A DNA stretch of 64,000 bases from Micromonospora ureilytica (GCF_015751765.1 NZ_JADOTX010000001.1:4092001-4156000), one strand, 5' to 3'. Shown: positions 7,997-18,959, counted from the stretch's first letter. Notes: generated from the letters alone by a model not told the origin. Made by a program: numbers and translations.

Positions 7997-10273
7997 TTAG
8001 ACGGCGGCGAGGACCGCGGCCTCCAGGCGGGCCCGGGTGGCGTCGTCCGGCCAACCGCCGACCAGATAGAAGGCATCGACCACGTCGGCGCCGAGGGTGG
8101 AGATGCGGGCCGCGCGAACCAGGGCGCCAGCCTCGTCGAGCGCACAGGCGACCCGGAAGAGCAGGCCGGCGGCGTCGGCGGCGCGCAGTTCCAGCAGTAC
8201 GGCGTCGGTGGCCGCCTCGCGATGCCAGACCACTCGTGGAGCCGCGCCGCCGGCACGGCTGGCGAGCGCACGGCCGCGCAGCCGTTGGGTGACCGACACG
8301 TCGCCGGCGACCGCCCGGCGCAGGTCGGCGCGGAGGGGGACCGGGTCCGGCGGGAGGCCGTAGCGGGGCTGCACCCGGCACTCGACCAGGGCCCGACCGT
8401 CGACGGCGGAGGCGTCCGCGGAGATCACTTCCAGCCGGTGCAGCGCCAGGCAGCCGGCCACCGTGGCGAGCAGACCACGCCTGTCGGCCGCCGCGACCGA
8501 CACCCGGTCGCCGGTCAGGTGGACGACCGGCAGTGGCCCGGCCAGCAGCTCCGGGTCCGGGGCGGGCGGCTCGGGGAGTACGCCGGTGTCCAGCGCGGTG
8601 CGAACCCGGGCGACCAACTCGGCGACGAGTCGGCCCTTCCAGTCGGACCAGGCCGCCGGCCCGGTCGCCGCCGCGTCGGCGCGCACCAACGCGTGCAGCA
8701 CGTCGAGGGTGCCGGTGTCACCGACCGCGTCGGCCACCGAGGCGATGGTGACCGGGTCGGACAGGTCCCGGCGGGTGGCCACGTCGGGCAGCAGCAGGTG
8801 CAGCCGGACCAGCTTGCCGATCAGCTCCACCTCCGGGGCGGGCAGACCGACCCTGGTGGCCACCGCCTGGGCGACCGGCACACCGACGGTGCTGTGGTCA
8901 CCGGGGAGGCCCTTGCCGATGTCGTGCAGGAGGGCGCCGAGGAGCAGCAGGTCGGGGCGCTCCACCTCGCGGGCGTGCCGGCTGGCCTCGTGCGCGGTCT
9001 GCACGAGGTGCCGGTCGAGGGTGAAGCGGTGTACCGGGTTGTGCTGGGGCAGGCTGCGCAGCCGGGTCCACTCGGGCAGCCAGCCGTCGACCAGGCCGTA
9101 CCGGTCGCAGGTCTCCCAGGCCGGCACCAGGCCGGGACCGGCGCCGAGCAGGGTGATCAGCGCGGCCCGTGCCTCGGCCGGCCAGGGGGCGGGCAGGGGC
9201 GGGCAGTACGCCGCCAGCCATTCGCAGGTGGCCCGCGCGATGGGGATTCGGGTCGTGGCCGACGCGGCGGCCATCCGCAGCGAGAGGCTCGGATCGGGGC
9301 GTGCGCCGATCGCCGTACGGGCGAGCACCAGCTCGCCGTCGTGTTCGACCACGTCGCGGGCGACCGGGCGGCGAGCCGGGCGGCCGTTCCCTCCCCGGGA
9401 GCGGCCGGAGCGCAGCCGGTCGGCGGCCCGGAAGGCGTCGTCCAGGGCGTGGCTGACCGTGCGCGCGTCACCGGCGACCCGACGCAGCAGCGCGTCGCGG
9501 TCTTCCAGATTGAGCAGGGTGGCCACCCCGTCGCGCTCCTGGGCGACCAGACGGTCGACCCGTCGGCCGACCTGCTGGTGCAGCGCGTCGCGGGTGTCCA
9601 ACAAACGCAGGTGGGCGGCGCGTGCGGCGGGACGCAGCGCGTCGGTGATGCCGGCAGCGGAGATCGCCCGCAGCAGGCCCACGTCGCGCAACCCACCGGC
9701 GGCCTCCTTGAGGTCGCCCTCCAGCAGAAATGCCAGCTCACCGTGGGCCTGCCAGCGAGCTTCGGTGACCTCCCGCAGAGCGGGCAGGTGCCGGACGGCG
9801 GTGCGCCGCCAGTGATCGGCTGCGGTGTTGATCAGCGCGTCGGCCAGCGCCTGGTCCCCCACTACCAGCCGGGCGTCGAGCAGCCCGAGGGCGACCTTGA
9901 CGTCGTCCTGGGCCACCGAGAGCGCCTCGGCGACGGTGCGTACCGAATGGTCCAGCCGCAGGCCCGCGTCCCAGATCGGGTACCAGACCGAGGCGGCCAA
10001 CTCGTCGATGCCGGACACCCCGGCGTGCACCAGCACCAGGTCGAGGTCGCCGTACGGGGCGCACTGCCGCCGCCCCAACCCCCCGACGGCCAGCAGTGCC
10101 ACCCCGTCCCGCGCCGGCAGCAACCCTCGCAGGAACGAGTCGTAGGCGGCAGCCCGCCCCCGCCGGGCCGCTTCCCCGATCCCCCCGGGAACGCCGACGA
10201 CCTCGTTGATCAAGAGGTTCGCGTCGCCGTCATCGGCGTTTCCTGACGCATTCTTCTTGATCAACGAGGTCAT
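7997..10273 (-). CDS. glnD: [Protein-PII] uridylyltransferase
   Basis: Bifunctional nitrogen sensor that modifies and de-modifies PII (in actinobacteria usually by adenylylation) according to glutamine. 758 aa from ATG 10273. Nucleotidyltransferase domain near residues 60-200 with GGLGRRQCAPYGDLDLVLVH; HD domain with LLHDIGKGLPGDHS; two C-terminal ACT domains. It is the last gene of amt-glnB-glnD. Oddity: codons 4-23 are a 61-bp family B palindromic element, so the first 25 or so residues (KKNASGNADDGDANLL) are element-encoded and unlike conserved GlnD sequence. Either the element supplies a new N-terminus or translation truly begins later. Confidence 0.93.
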   Translation of the reverse strand: MTSLIKKNASGNADDGDANLLINEVVGVPGGIGEAARRGRAAAYDSFLRGLLPARDGVALLAVGGLGRRQCAPYGDLDLVLVHAGVSGIDELAASVWYPIWDAGLRLDHSVRTVAEALSVAQDDVKVALGLLDARLVVGDQALADALINTAADHWRRTAVRHLPALREVTEARWQAHGELAFLLEGDLKEAAGGLRDVGLLRAISAAGITDALRPAARAAHLRLLDTRDALHQQVGRRVDRLVAQERDGVATLLNLEDRDALLRRVAGDARTVSHALDDAFRAADRLRSGRSRGGNGRPARRPVARDVVEHDGELVLARTAIGARPDPSLSLRMAAASATTRIPIARATCEWLAAYCPPLPAPWPAEARAALITLLGAGPGLVPAWETCDRYGLVDGWLPEWTRLRSLPQHNPVHRFTLDRHLVQTAHEASRHAREVERPDLLLLGALLHDIGKGLPGDHSTVGVPVAQAVATRVGLPAPEVELIGKLVRLHLLLPDVATRRDLSDPVTIASVADAVGDTGTLDVLHALVRADAAATGPAAWSDWKGRLVAELVARVRTALDTGVLPEPPAPDPELLAGPLPVVHLTGDRVSVAAADRRGLLATVAGCLALHRLEVISADASAVDGRALVECRVQPRYGLPPDPVPLRADLRRAVAGDVSVTQRLRGRALASRAGGAAPRVVWHREAATDAVLLELRAADAAGLLFRVACALDEAGALVRAARISTLGADVVDAFYLVGGWPDDATRARLEAAVLAAV
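10205..10265. repeat. Family B palindromic element, copy 1 (inside glnD 5' end)
   Basis: 61 bp, arms GTTGATCAAGAGG and TTCTTCTTGATCAAC, centre CGCCGTCATCGGCGT. With flanking ACCTC/GAGGT the pairing extends to 10200-10270. It starts 26 bp after the glnB stop and lies within the first codons of glnD. It aligns without gaps to the 61-bp element at 63325. Confidence 0.9.
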
Positions 10274-10290
10274 GTCAGTCGTGGCCGAGA

Positions 10291-12067
<1,777 letters not shown>

Positions 12068-12179
12068 GCTGGCCTCCTAAAGGTGAAGTCCTCCTTCGCG
12101 GCTTTCCGGGGCAGCGTCGCCCGTAGGCCGGTTGGGCGGAAGCTTCGCGGCCGGCTGTTTCACTTTGGGTCCCGTGCGG

Positions 12180-12216
12180 GTTTCCGTTTCGTGACGGGTT
12201 GTTTCGTACGTGTCAC
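12180..12216 (-). promoter_or_regulatory. GlnR-type binding site upstream of amt
   Basis: Read on the minus strand: GTGAC-n6-GAAAC-n5-GTCAC-n6-GAAAC. The Streptomyces GlnR pattern is gTnAC-n6-GAAAC repeated with n6 between the halves, so this matches in all four boxes with one base less in the middle. It lies 113-149 bp upstream of the amt start, right for activation under nitrogen limitation. glnR itself is not in the window. Confidence 0.8.
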
Positions 12217-12342
12217 GAAGTCCGCACAGTCAGGAGCATGGACGACTGTGGATCGCCCGGACAGCGAACGTCGATGGCTGACCGGTCAGAGGCATCGACC
12301 GGTGGGCCTGACAGGCCCGGCCGAGCATCGGCCTACCGACGC

Positions 12343-13206
12343 TCAGCGGAGGGCGTTCTCCAGAGCGTGCCGCTCGTAGTCGAGCAGCCGCAGATCGCGC
12401 ATCGGCCGGCGCAGGTGGCCCTTGTGCACGATCCGGACGAACGCCGGCTCACCGGCCGCGGCCATCCGGCGGATCCCCTCGACGTGGTCCACGATCCGTT
12501 TGCGGATGGTCCGGATCAGCCGGTGCCGGTCCCGGGGAATCAGCCCGTACGCGTCGGCGAAGAGCCGGAGGCGGCGCGGCCGGTCCGGGTGCTTCCAGCC
12601 GAGCGTGATCGAGTCCCGGTCCGCGAAGATCGGCACCCAGGTCCAGGCCGCGTACGCCACGTCGTAGATCCGCGCTCCGGGTGAGGCGAGGTCGAAGTCG
12701 ATCAGCCCGAGGGTGCCGTCCGGACGCCAGATCACGTTGTGCGGCGCGGCGTCGTGGTGGCAGATCACCTCGGTGTCCGGTGGCGGGGGCCCGAACGAGC
12801 GCCAGACCGCCGACTGCGGAGGGGTGAAGCCGTACTGCGCGTCGTGGAACATCCGCAGCATGGTGGCGACGGTGACCAGGGCCTCGTCGGTCACCCAGTG
12901 CGGGGCGAGCGGATATTCTCCGCACTCCCCCTCCAGGTACGACAGCACCTCACGGTTGCGCTCGTCCATCCCGAGCGCCCGCGGGGCGCCGGTGAACCCC
13001 ACGTACTCCAGGTGACGCAGCAGCGCGTGCACGGACGGGGTCCACGGTCCGGCGTTGCGCCGGACGGTGTCACCCACGCGGACAACTGTGCTCACGTTGC
13101 CGCCGTGCAGCGGGATCTCCTGCGAAGTCACGTACGGTCTCCCGAGGCGCTGCGAAGGATGGCCGGGGTCGCGCCAGCCCGCGTACGCGCGATCGTCAGT
13201 GGTCAC
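12343..13206 (-). CDS. Aminoglycoside phosphotransferase-family protein
   Basis: Kinase-like fold of the APH/choline-kinase family; the substrate is unknown and resistance should not be assumed. 287 aa from MTTDDRAYAGWRD. Catalytic loop CHHDAAPHNVIW (H-D-x2-x-N) at about 162-173 and metal-binding LIDFDLASPG follow the family pattern. The N-lobe has VSTVVRVGDTVRRN, in which the usual ATP lysine is not obvious. It lies 6 bp from the ftsY stop on the same strand and may be co-transcribed with it. Confidence 0.85.
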   Translation of the reverse strand: MTTDDRAYAGWRDPGHPSQRLGRPYVTSQEIPLHGGNVSTVVRVGDTVRRNAGPWTPSVHALLRHLEYVGFTGAPRALGMDERNREVLSYLEGECGEYPLAPHWVTDEALVTVATMLRMFHDAQYGFTPPQSAVWRSFGPPPPDTEVICHHDAAPHNVIWRPDGTLGLIDFDLASPGARIYDVAYAAWTWVPIFADRDSITLGWKHPDRPRRLRLFADAYGLIPRDRHRLIRTIRKRIVDHVEGIRRMAAAGEPAFVRIVHKGHLRRPMRDLRLLDYERHALENALR

Positions 13207-13212
13207 CCGAGA

Positions 13213-14394
13213 CTACGCGTCCCGGCCGGTGGCCTCGGTCCCCAGCAACGCGTCGACGAACTGCGCCGGGTCGAACGGAGCCAGGTCGTCCTTGCCTTCG
13301 CCGAGGCCAACCAGCTTCACGGGGATGCCGAGCTTGCGCTGCACGGCGATCACGATGCCGCCCTTGGCGGTGCCGTCGAGCTTGGTCAGCACCACACCTG
13401 TCACGTTGACCACGTCGGTGAAGACCCGGGCCTGCTCCAGGCCGTTCTGACCGGTGGTGGCGTCCAGGATGAGCAGTGTCTCGTCGATCGGGCCCTGCTT
13501 CTCCACCACGCGCTTGACCTTGCCCAGCTCGTCCATCAGGCCGACCTTGTTCTGCAGGCGGCCGGCGGTGTCGATGAGCACGGTGTCCACGCCGGTGTCG
13601 ATGCCGCGCTTGACGGCGTCGAAGGCGACGCTGGCCGGATCGGCGGCCTCGGGCCCCCGGACGGTTTCCGCGCCGACGCGCGAGCCCCAGGTTTCCAGTT
13701 GGTCGGCCGCGGCGGCCCGGAAGGTGTCGGCCGCGCCGAGCAGCACGCTGCGACCGTCGGCCACCAGCACCCGGGCGATCTTGCCGCAGGTGGTGGTCTT
13801 GCCGGCGCCGTTGACGCCGACGACCAGGACCACCGCCGGCACGCCGTTCTTGGGGGCGGTGCGCAACGAGCGGTCCAGGCTCGGGTCGAGCGCGTTGACC
13901 AGCTCGGCGGCGAGCAGCGCGCGCAGCTCGGAGGCCGAGCGGGTGCCGAGCACCCTGGTGCGCTCACGGAGCCGGTCGACGATGTCGCGGGTGGCGTCGA
14001 CGCCGACGTCGGCGGTGATCAGGCTGTCCTCGATCTCCTCCCAGACGTCCTCGTCGAGGTGGTCACGGGCGAGCAGGCCGAGCAGGCCCTTGCCGAACAC
14101 GTTCTGTGAGCGGGACAGCCGCGAACGGAGCCGGACCAGCCGCCCGGCGGTCGGCTCGGGGACCTCCACCTGCGGTTCGAGCACCGGCGGTGGCTCGACC
14201 AGGACGCCGGTGGACAGATCAGACTCCGGTGCCTCGACCGGCGGGCCGGCGAGATCCTCCTCAACCCTGGTGTCGACCTCGGTGCGCGGCAGCGGGGGCT
14301 CGGGCCGCCGCCGCAATCGCGGCACGACCAGCCCGACTGTGCCGGCGATCAGCACGCCGAGCAGGACCAGAGCGAGGACGAGATATTCGGCCAT
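13213..14394 (-). CDS. ftsY: Signal recognition particle receptor FtsY
   Basis: Membrane-associated GTPase that pairs with Ffh to deliver nascent membrane proteins to the translocon. 393 aa. An N-terminal transmembrane helix (residues 4-26) is followed by an acidic/proline linker (30-85), the NG core with P-loop GVNGAGKT at 193-200, DTAGRLQNK, and TKLDGTAKGG. The membrane helix at the N-terminus is the usual actinobacterial form. Shares the minus-strand run with ffh, about 8 kb away. Confidence 0.97.
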   Translation of the reverse strand: MAEYLVLALVLLGVLIAGTVGLVVPRLRRRPEPPLPRTEVDTRVEEDLAGPPVEAPESDLSTGVLVEPPPVLEPQVEVPEPTAGRLVRLRSRLSRSQNVFGKGLLGLLARDHLDEDVWEEIEDSLITADVGVDATRDIVDRLRERTRVLGTRSASELRALLAAELVNALDPSLDRSLRTAPKNGVPAVVLVVGVNGAGKTTTCGKIARVLVADGRSVLLGAADTFRAAAADQLETWGSRVGAETVRGPEAADPASVAFDAVKRGIDTGVDTVLIDTAGRLQNKVGLMDELGKVKRVVEKQGPIDETLLILDATTGQNGLEQARVFTDVVNVTGVVLTKLDGTAKGGIVIAVQRKLGIPVKLVGLGEGKDDLAPFDPAQFVDALLGTEATGRDA

Positions 14395-14510
14395 GCCGGA
14401 ATCCTGTCAGATGCGGACGGCGGCGTCCCAGCCACCGCACCCCGAGCGGTGCCCGGGGTCTCAGCCACCGCACCCGGCCGGGGTCGGGAACCGGCGGTAG
14501 GCTCGGCCGC

Positions 14511-16238
14511 ATGCCCGCCGCACACCTCCTCATCGGCCCACTGCTGCGGCGAGTGGTGGACACCCGGGCGACGATCTGGGTGGAGACGGCGGCGCCCGCC
14601 GTGGTCACCGTCCGCACCGCGGGCGGCGCCACCGGCACCGCGCCCACCTTCTCGGCGTACGACCACCACTACGCCCTCGTCGTGGTGGAGGGGCTTGACC
14701 CGGACAGCGAGACCACCTACGAGGTGCTGGTCGACGACGAGGTCGTCTGGCCGGTGCCGAGCAGCGGGTTCCCGCCGAGCGTGATCCGCACCCGGGCCGC
14801 CGACGATCGGGACCAGCCGGTCAATCTGATCTTCGGCTCGTGCCGGGAGACCACCCAGCACGCCACCACCCGCAAGCTGCCGCCGGACGCGCTCGACGCG
14901 TACGCCCGGCGGTTGATGGCCGACCCCGAGTCGAATCCGCTGCCCGACCTGCTGGTCCTGCTCGGTGACCAGGTCTACGCCGACGTCACCTCGCCCACCG
15001 TGCGCCGGCTGCTGCGTCGACGGCGGCGGCGGCCGAAGGGCGCTCCGGCCGACCAGGTGGTGAGCTTCGACGAGTACACAAAGCTCTACCTGGAGTCCTG
15101 GCGTGATCCGGAGATCCGCTGGCTGCTCTCCACCGTGCCGAGCGTGATGATCTTCGACGATCACGAGATCATCGACGACTGGAACACCTCGGCGGCGTGG
15201 CGAGCCGAGGTGCGCGAGCAGCCGTGGTGGCAGGAGCGGATCGGCAGTGGGCTCGCCTCGTACTGGGTCTACCAGCACCTGGGCAACCTCTCCCCCGACG
15301 AGATCGTCGCCGATCCGGTCTTCGCGAAGGTCGCCGCCGCCGAGGACGCCACAAGCGTGCTGCGCGAGTTCGGCCACCGGGTCGACCAGGAGTCCGACCT
15401 GGCGCACGACACCGAGCGCTGGCGCTCGGTGCAATATCAGTGGAGCTACGCACTGGATCTGGGCCGGACCCGGCTGGTCATGCTGGACAACAGGTGCAGC
15501 CGGGTGCTCGAGCCCAACAGCCGGGCGATGCTGCCGCCCGGCGAGTGGGCCTGGTTCCTCGACCAGGCGCACGGGGTCTACGACCACCTGGTGGTGGGCG
15601 CCTCGCTGCCCTGGCTGCTGCCGCAGGGCATCCACCACATCGAGGCGTGGAACGAGAAGCTGGCGGACTCACGCCGACCGTGGGTGGCGCGCGGGGCGGA
15701 GAAGCTGCGCCGTGCCCTGGACCTGGAGCACTGGGCGGCGTTCCGGCGTTCCTTCGAGGCCCTCGCGGAGACGTTCGCCCGCATCGGCACCGGCACACCA
15801 CGGCAGTCCGGCGCACGGATCGGGGCCGGCCCCGCGTACGCCCCGCCGGCGTCGATCAGCGTGCTCTCCGGTGACGTGCACCACTCGTACGTGGCGCGGG
15901 CCCGGTTCGCCGACCCGGCGGTGGTCACCCCGGTGCACCAGCTCACGTGTTCGCCGATCCACAACCAGGTGCCGGCGGGCATCCGTCCGCTGATGCGGCT
16001 GGGCTGGTCGCCCGGTCCGGCAGGGGCGACCCGGGCGCTGGCCCGTTCGGCGGGCGTACGCCGGCCGGGGGTGCGGTGGCGCAAGCTGGCCGGCCCGTAC
16101 TTCGGTAACGCGGTCGCCACCCTGACCCATCAGGGGCGCGGGGCCGACGTGGTCATCGAGGGCACCACCAAGGACGGCCATCTACGCCCGGTGATGCGGC
16201 GCCGACTTTCCGGTGGCGGCGAGCCGGCCGCGCCGTAG
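14511..16238 (+). CDS. PhoD-like metallophosphatase/phosphodiesterase
   Basis: 575 aa from ATG 14511 (MPAAHLLIGPLLRRVVD). A longer open frame reaches upstream into ftsY but lacks homology. N-terminal beta-sandwich (about 1-100) then the metallophosphatase core: LIFGSCRET, LVLLGDQVYADVTSP, MIFDDHEIIDDWN and VLSGDVHHSYVARARF supply the metal ligands expected for alkaline phosphatase D relatives. No Tat or Sec signal is visible, unlike secreted PhoD, so this is probably a cytoplasmic member of unknown substrate. It ends 10 bp before the MarR gene. Confidence 0.85.
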   Translation: MPAAHLLIGPLLRRVVDTRATIWVETAAPAVVTVRTAGGATGTAPTFSAYDHHYALVVVEGLDPDSETTYEVLVDDEVVWPVPSSGFPPSVIRTRAADDRDQPVNLIFGSCRETTQHATTRKLPPDALDAYARRLMADPESNPLPDLLVLLGDQVYADVTSPTVRRLLRRRRRRPKGAPADQVVSFDEYTKLYLESWRDPEIRWLLSTVPSVMIFDDHEIIDDWNTSAAWRAEVREQPWWQERIGSGLASYWVYQHLGNLSPDEIVADPVFAKVAAAEDATSVLREFGHRVDQESDLAHDTERWRSVQYQWSYALDLGRTRLVMLDNRCSRVLEPNSRAMLPPGEWAWFLDQAHGVYDHLVVGASLPWLLPQGIHHIEAWNEKLADSRRPWVARGAEKLRRALDLEHWAAFRRSFEALAETFARIGTGTPRQSGARIGAGPAYAPPASISVLSGDVHHSYVARARFADPAVVTPVHQLTCSPIHNQVPAGIRPLMRLGWSPGPAGATRALARSAGVRRPGVRWRKLAGPYFGNAVATLTHQGRGADVVIEGTTKDGHLRPVMRRRLSGGGEPAAP

Positions 16239-16248
16239 TCTCTACGCC

Positions 16249-16689
16249 GTGGATGAGCACCTGCCGGAGCCGATCCGGGCGGTCGAGCACGAGTTGACCG
16301 CTCTGCTGCGTCGTGGCCGGGCGGTCTCCTGGGAGATCGCCCGGGAGGTGCACCCGAACCTGGAGCCGAACACCTACGGGTTGCTGCTCTGGTTGCGCCG
16401 TAGCGGGTCGATCCGGTTGACCGAGTTGGCGGCGCGGCTGGGCGTGGGCAAGGGGACGCTGAGTCGGCAGATCAACGCCCTGGAAGTCCTCGGCCTGGTG
16501 CACCGCGACCCCGATCCGAGTGACCGGCGGGCCGCGCAGATCAGCCTCACCGACGAGGGGCAGCGCCGCTTCGACGTGGCCCGCGCGGCCCGGCTGGGCG
16601 AGTTCCTGCGCGCCCTGGACGGCTGGCCGGAGCGGGACGTCGAGGAGTTCGCCCGGCTGCTCGGCCGGTTCAACGACTCCTGGCAGTAG
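16249..16689 (+). CDS. MarR-family regulator
   Basis: 146 aa from GTG 16249. A TTG/ATG further upstream would overlap the PhoD gene. Winged helix at about 50-110: SIRLTELAARLGVGKGTLSRQI, wing DPDPSDRRAAQISLTDEG. Sits 147 bp upstream of the MFS exporter, with two GTTGC-n5-GCAAC palindromes in the spacer. The expected arrangement is a drug- or metabolite-responsive repressor of the exporter and possibly of itself. Confidence 0.93.
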   Translation: MDEHLPEPIRAVEHELTALLRRGRAVSWEIAREVHPNLEPNTYGLLLWLRRSGSIRLTELAARLGVGKGTLSRQINALEVLGLVHRDPDPSDRRAAQISLTDEGQRRFDVARAARLGEFLRALDGWPERDVEEFARLLGRFNDSWQ

Positions 16690-16729
16690 CCGCAGGGAAC
16701 CGGGGAATAGGGCACCGGTCCGACAAGTT

Positions 16730-16770
16730 GTTGCTTCAGGCAACTAAGGCATACGGTTGCCTCAGGCAAC
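16730..16770. promoter_or_regulatory. Twin MarR-type operators
   Basis: Two near-identical inverted repeats, GTTGCTTCAGGCAAC (16730-16744) and GTTGCCTCAGGCAAC (16756-16770), 26 bp centre to centre. They lie 66-106 bp upstream of the exporter start. Two-and-a-half helical turns between sites suits cooperative binding of a dimer pair. Confidence 0.8.
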
Positions 16771-16835
16771 TCACAGGCGGCCCGTGCGTACCAGCCCCGC
16801 CGTTCCACCTCGACTCCGCTCGGAGGCAACAAACG

Positions 16836-18455
16836 ATGAGCCAGGCGACAGCGCCTCCCCAGGCGACCGCCGTGACCATGACCCACCGGCAGATCCTGGA
16901 AGCACTCTCCGGCCTGCTGCTGGGTCTGTTCGTCGCGATCCTCTCCTCCACGGTCATCTCGAACGCGCTGCCGCGGATCATCACCGAACTGCACGGCGGC
17001 CAGTCCGCGTACACCTGGGTGGTGACCTCGGCCCTGCTCGCCACCACCGCGACCACCCCCATCTGGGGCAAGATGGCCGACCTGACCAGCAAGAAGACCC
17101 TGGTCCAGCTGGCCCTGGGGATCTACGTGCTCGGCTCGGTGCTGGCCGGCCTCGCCCAGGGCACCGGTGAGCTGATCGCCTGCCGGGTGCTCCAGGGCGT
17201 CGGCGCCGGCGGTCTCACCGCGCTGGCCCAGGTGATCATGGCTACGATGATCGCGCCCCGCGAGCGCGGCCGCTACAGCGGCTACCTCGGCGCGGTGATG
17301 GCCGTCGGCACCATCGGCGGCCCGCTGATCGGCGGCGTGATCGTGGACACCTCCTGGCTCGGCTGGCGCTGGTGCTTCTACGTCGGCGTGCCCTTCGCCA
17401 TCCTCGCGCTGATCGTGCTCCAGAAGACCCTGCACCTCCCGGTGGTCAAGCGGAAGGCCCAGATCGACTGGTGGGGCGCCACCCTGATCACCGCGGCCGT
17501 CTCGGTGCTGCTGATCTGGGTCTCGCTCGCTGGCGACCAGTTCGCCTGGGCCTCCTGGCAGAGCGCCGTCATGGTCGTCGGCGCGCTGGTCCTCGGCGCG
17601 CTCGCGATCCGGGTCGAGACCCGGGCCGCCGAGCCGATGATCCCGCCGCGACTGTTCCGCAACCGCACCATCACCCTCGCCGTCGTCGCCAGCATCGCGG
17701 TCGGCGTGGGCATGTTCGGCGCGTCGATCTTCCTGGGCCAGTACTTCCAGATCAGCCGCGGGCAGAGCCCGACGATGTCCGGTCTGATGACCCTGCCGAT
17801 GATCCTCGGCCTGCTGGTCGCCTCCACTGTCATCGGGCGGGTCATCAGCAAGACCGGCCGCTGGAAGCGGTACCTGGTGATCGGGTCCGCGCTGCTCACC
17901 ATCGGCTTCGCGCTGATGGGCACCCTCCGCGCCGACACCAGCTTCACACTGCTCAGCGTCTACATGCTGCTGATCGGCGTCGGCCTGGGCATGACCATGC
18001 AGAACCTGGTCCTCGCCGTGCAGAACACCGTCGGCCCGCACGAGCTCGGCGCGGCCAGCTCGGTGGTGGCGTTCTTCCGCAGCCTGGGTGGCGCGATCGG
18101 CGTCTCCGCCCTCGGCGCGGTGCTCGCCCACAAGGTCAAGGACTACACCGCCGACGGGCTGGCCCAGCTCGGTATCCCGGCGTCCAGCTCCGGCAGCGGC
18201 GGCGCCCTGCCCGACGTGCACACCCTCCCCGGCCCGCTGCGGGCGGTGGTCGAGGGCGCGTACGGCCACGGCGCCGGTGACATCTTCCTGGCCGCCGCCC
18301 CGTTCGCGCTGATCGCGCTGATCGCGGTGACCTTCATCAAGGAGGTGCCGCTGCGCCAGCACAACGGCAACCCGGTTTCCGACGAGGTCGAGCGGGAATC
18401 GACAGTCGCCGCCGGCGCTGGCGCACCCGTGATCCGTACCGGCGAGCAGAGGTGA
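16836..18455 (+). CDS. MFS drug exporter, DHA2 (EmrB/QacA) family
   Basis: 539 aa from ATG 16836, chosen for the ribosome site CGGAGGC 7 bp upstream. Fourteen predicted membrane segments. Motif C-type and DHA2 signatures: ILSSTVISNALPRI in helix 1, WGKMADLTSKKTLVQ in loop 2-3, and GRYSGYLGAVMAVGTIGGPL in helix 5. Proton-driven export of amphipathic compounds is the family role; the substrate is unknown. Likely repressed by the upstream MarR protein through the twin operators. The universal stress gene follows 9 bp later, so they probably form one transcript. Confidence 0.93.
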   Translation: MSQATAPPQATAVTMTHRQILEALSGLLLGLFVAILSSTVISNALPRIITELHGGQSAYTWVVTSALLATTATTPIWGKMADLTSKKTLVQLALGIYVLGSVLAGLAQGTGELIACRVLQGVGAGGLTALAQVIMATMIAPRERGRYSGYLGAVMAVGTIGGPLIGGVIVDTSWLGWRWCFYVGVPFAILALIVLQKTLHLPVVKRKAQIDWWGATLITAAVSVLLIWVSLAGDQFAWASWQSAVMVVGALVLGALAIRVETRAAEPMIPPRLFRNRTITLAVVASIAVGVGMFGASIFLGQYFQISRGQSPTMSGLMTLPMILGLLVASTVIGRVISKTGRWKRYLVIGSALLTIGFALMGTLRADTSFTLLSVYMLLIGVGLGMTMQNLVLAVQNTVGPHELGAASSVVAFFRSLGGAIGVSALGAVLAHKVKDYTADGLAQLGIPASSSGSGGALPDVHTLPGPLRAVVEGAYGHGAGDIFLAAAPFALIALIAVTFIKEVPLRQHNGNPVSDEVERESTVAAGAGAPVIRTGEQR

Positions 18456-18464
18456 GGTAGAACC

Positions 18465-18959
18465 ATGGGCGTGGGAGCACCGGACCGCGAGGAGTACGGT
18501 CCCCGGACCCGACCGCTGCCCTTCGAGCGCGGCACGGACGGGCCTCGGGTGATCATGGTGGGCGTCGACGGCACCCGTACCTCCGAGCGGGCCGGCTCCT
18601 ACGCCGCGGGCCTGGCCCGTCGGCAGAGCGCCGCTCTGGTGGTGGTCTTCGTCAGCTCGCCGAGCGGGCTGACCGCCCTCGTGCCCGGCATGGATGCCGG
18701 CGCGGTCCAGCGCACCCACGACGAGTTGGCCGACGAGCTGCGCCGGGAGTGCCGGCGCGGGGCCGAACAGTGGGGCATTCCGGTGACCCTGCTGGTGCGG
18801 CGCGGCGACGCGTACGGCGAGCTGTGCGCGGCGGCCGACGAGTTCCAGGCCGACATGGTGGTGGTCGGGGCCTCCGAGCAGGCCGGGCACCGGCTGGTCG
18901 GCTCGGTCGCCACCCGGCTGGTCCGCGCCGGCCGCTGGCCCGTCGTCGTGGTGCCCTGA
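18465..18959 (+). CDS. Universal stress protein (UspA family)
   Basis: 164 aa, single Usp domain after a 27-residue leader (MGVGAPDREEYGPRTRPLPF). ATP-binding family features: VGVDGTRTSERA near the start and VVGASEQAGHRLVGSVA (G-x2-G-x9-G/S type) near the end. A GAGGT ribosome site precedes ATG 18465, 9 bp after the exporter, suggesting co-expression. Confidence 0.9.
   Translation: MGVGAPDREEYGPRTRPLPFERGTDGPRVIMVGVDGTRTSERAGSYAAGLARRQSAALVVVFVSSPSGLTALVPGMDAGAVQRTHDELADELRRECRRGAEQWGIPVTLLVRRGDAYGELCAAADEFQADMVVVGASEQAGHRLVGSVATRLVRAGRWPVVVVP

Noticed and set aside
7919..10246. A 775-codon plus-strand frame opposite glnD
   Set aside because: Gly/Gln/Arg-rich shadow translation; glnD motifs on the minus strand are unmistakable.
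12343..13206. Phosphotransferase as an aminoglycoside-resistance gene
   Set aside because: Only the general kinase motifs are present and it is next to ftsY in core chromosome; the fold is shared by many other kinases.
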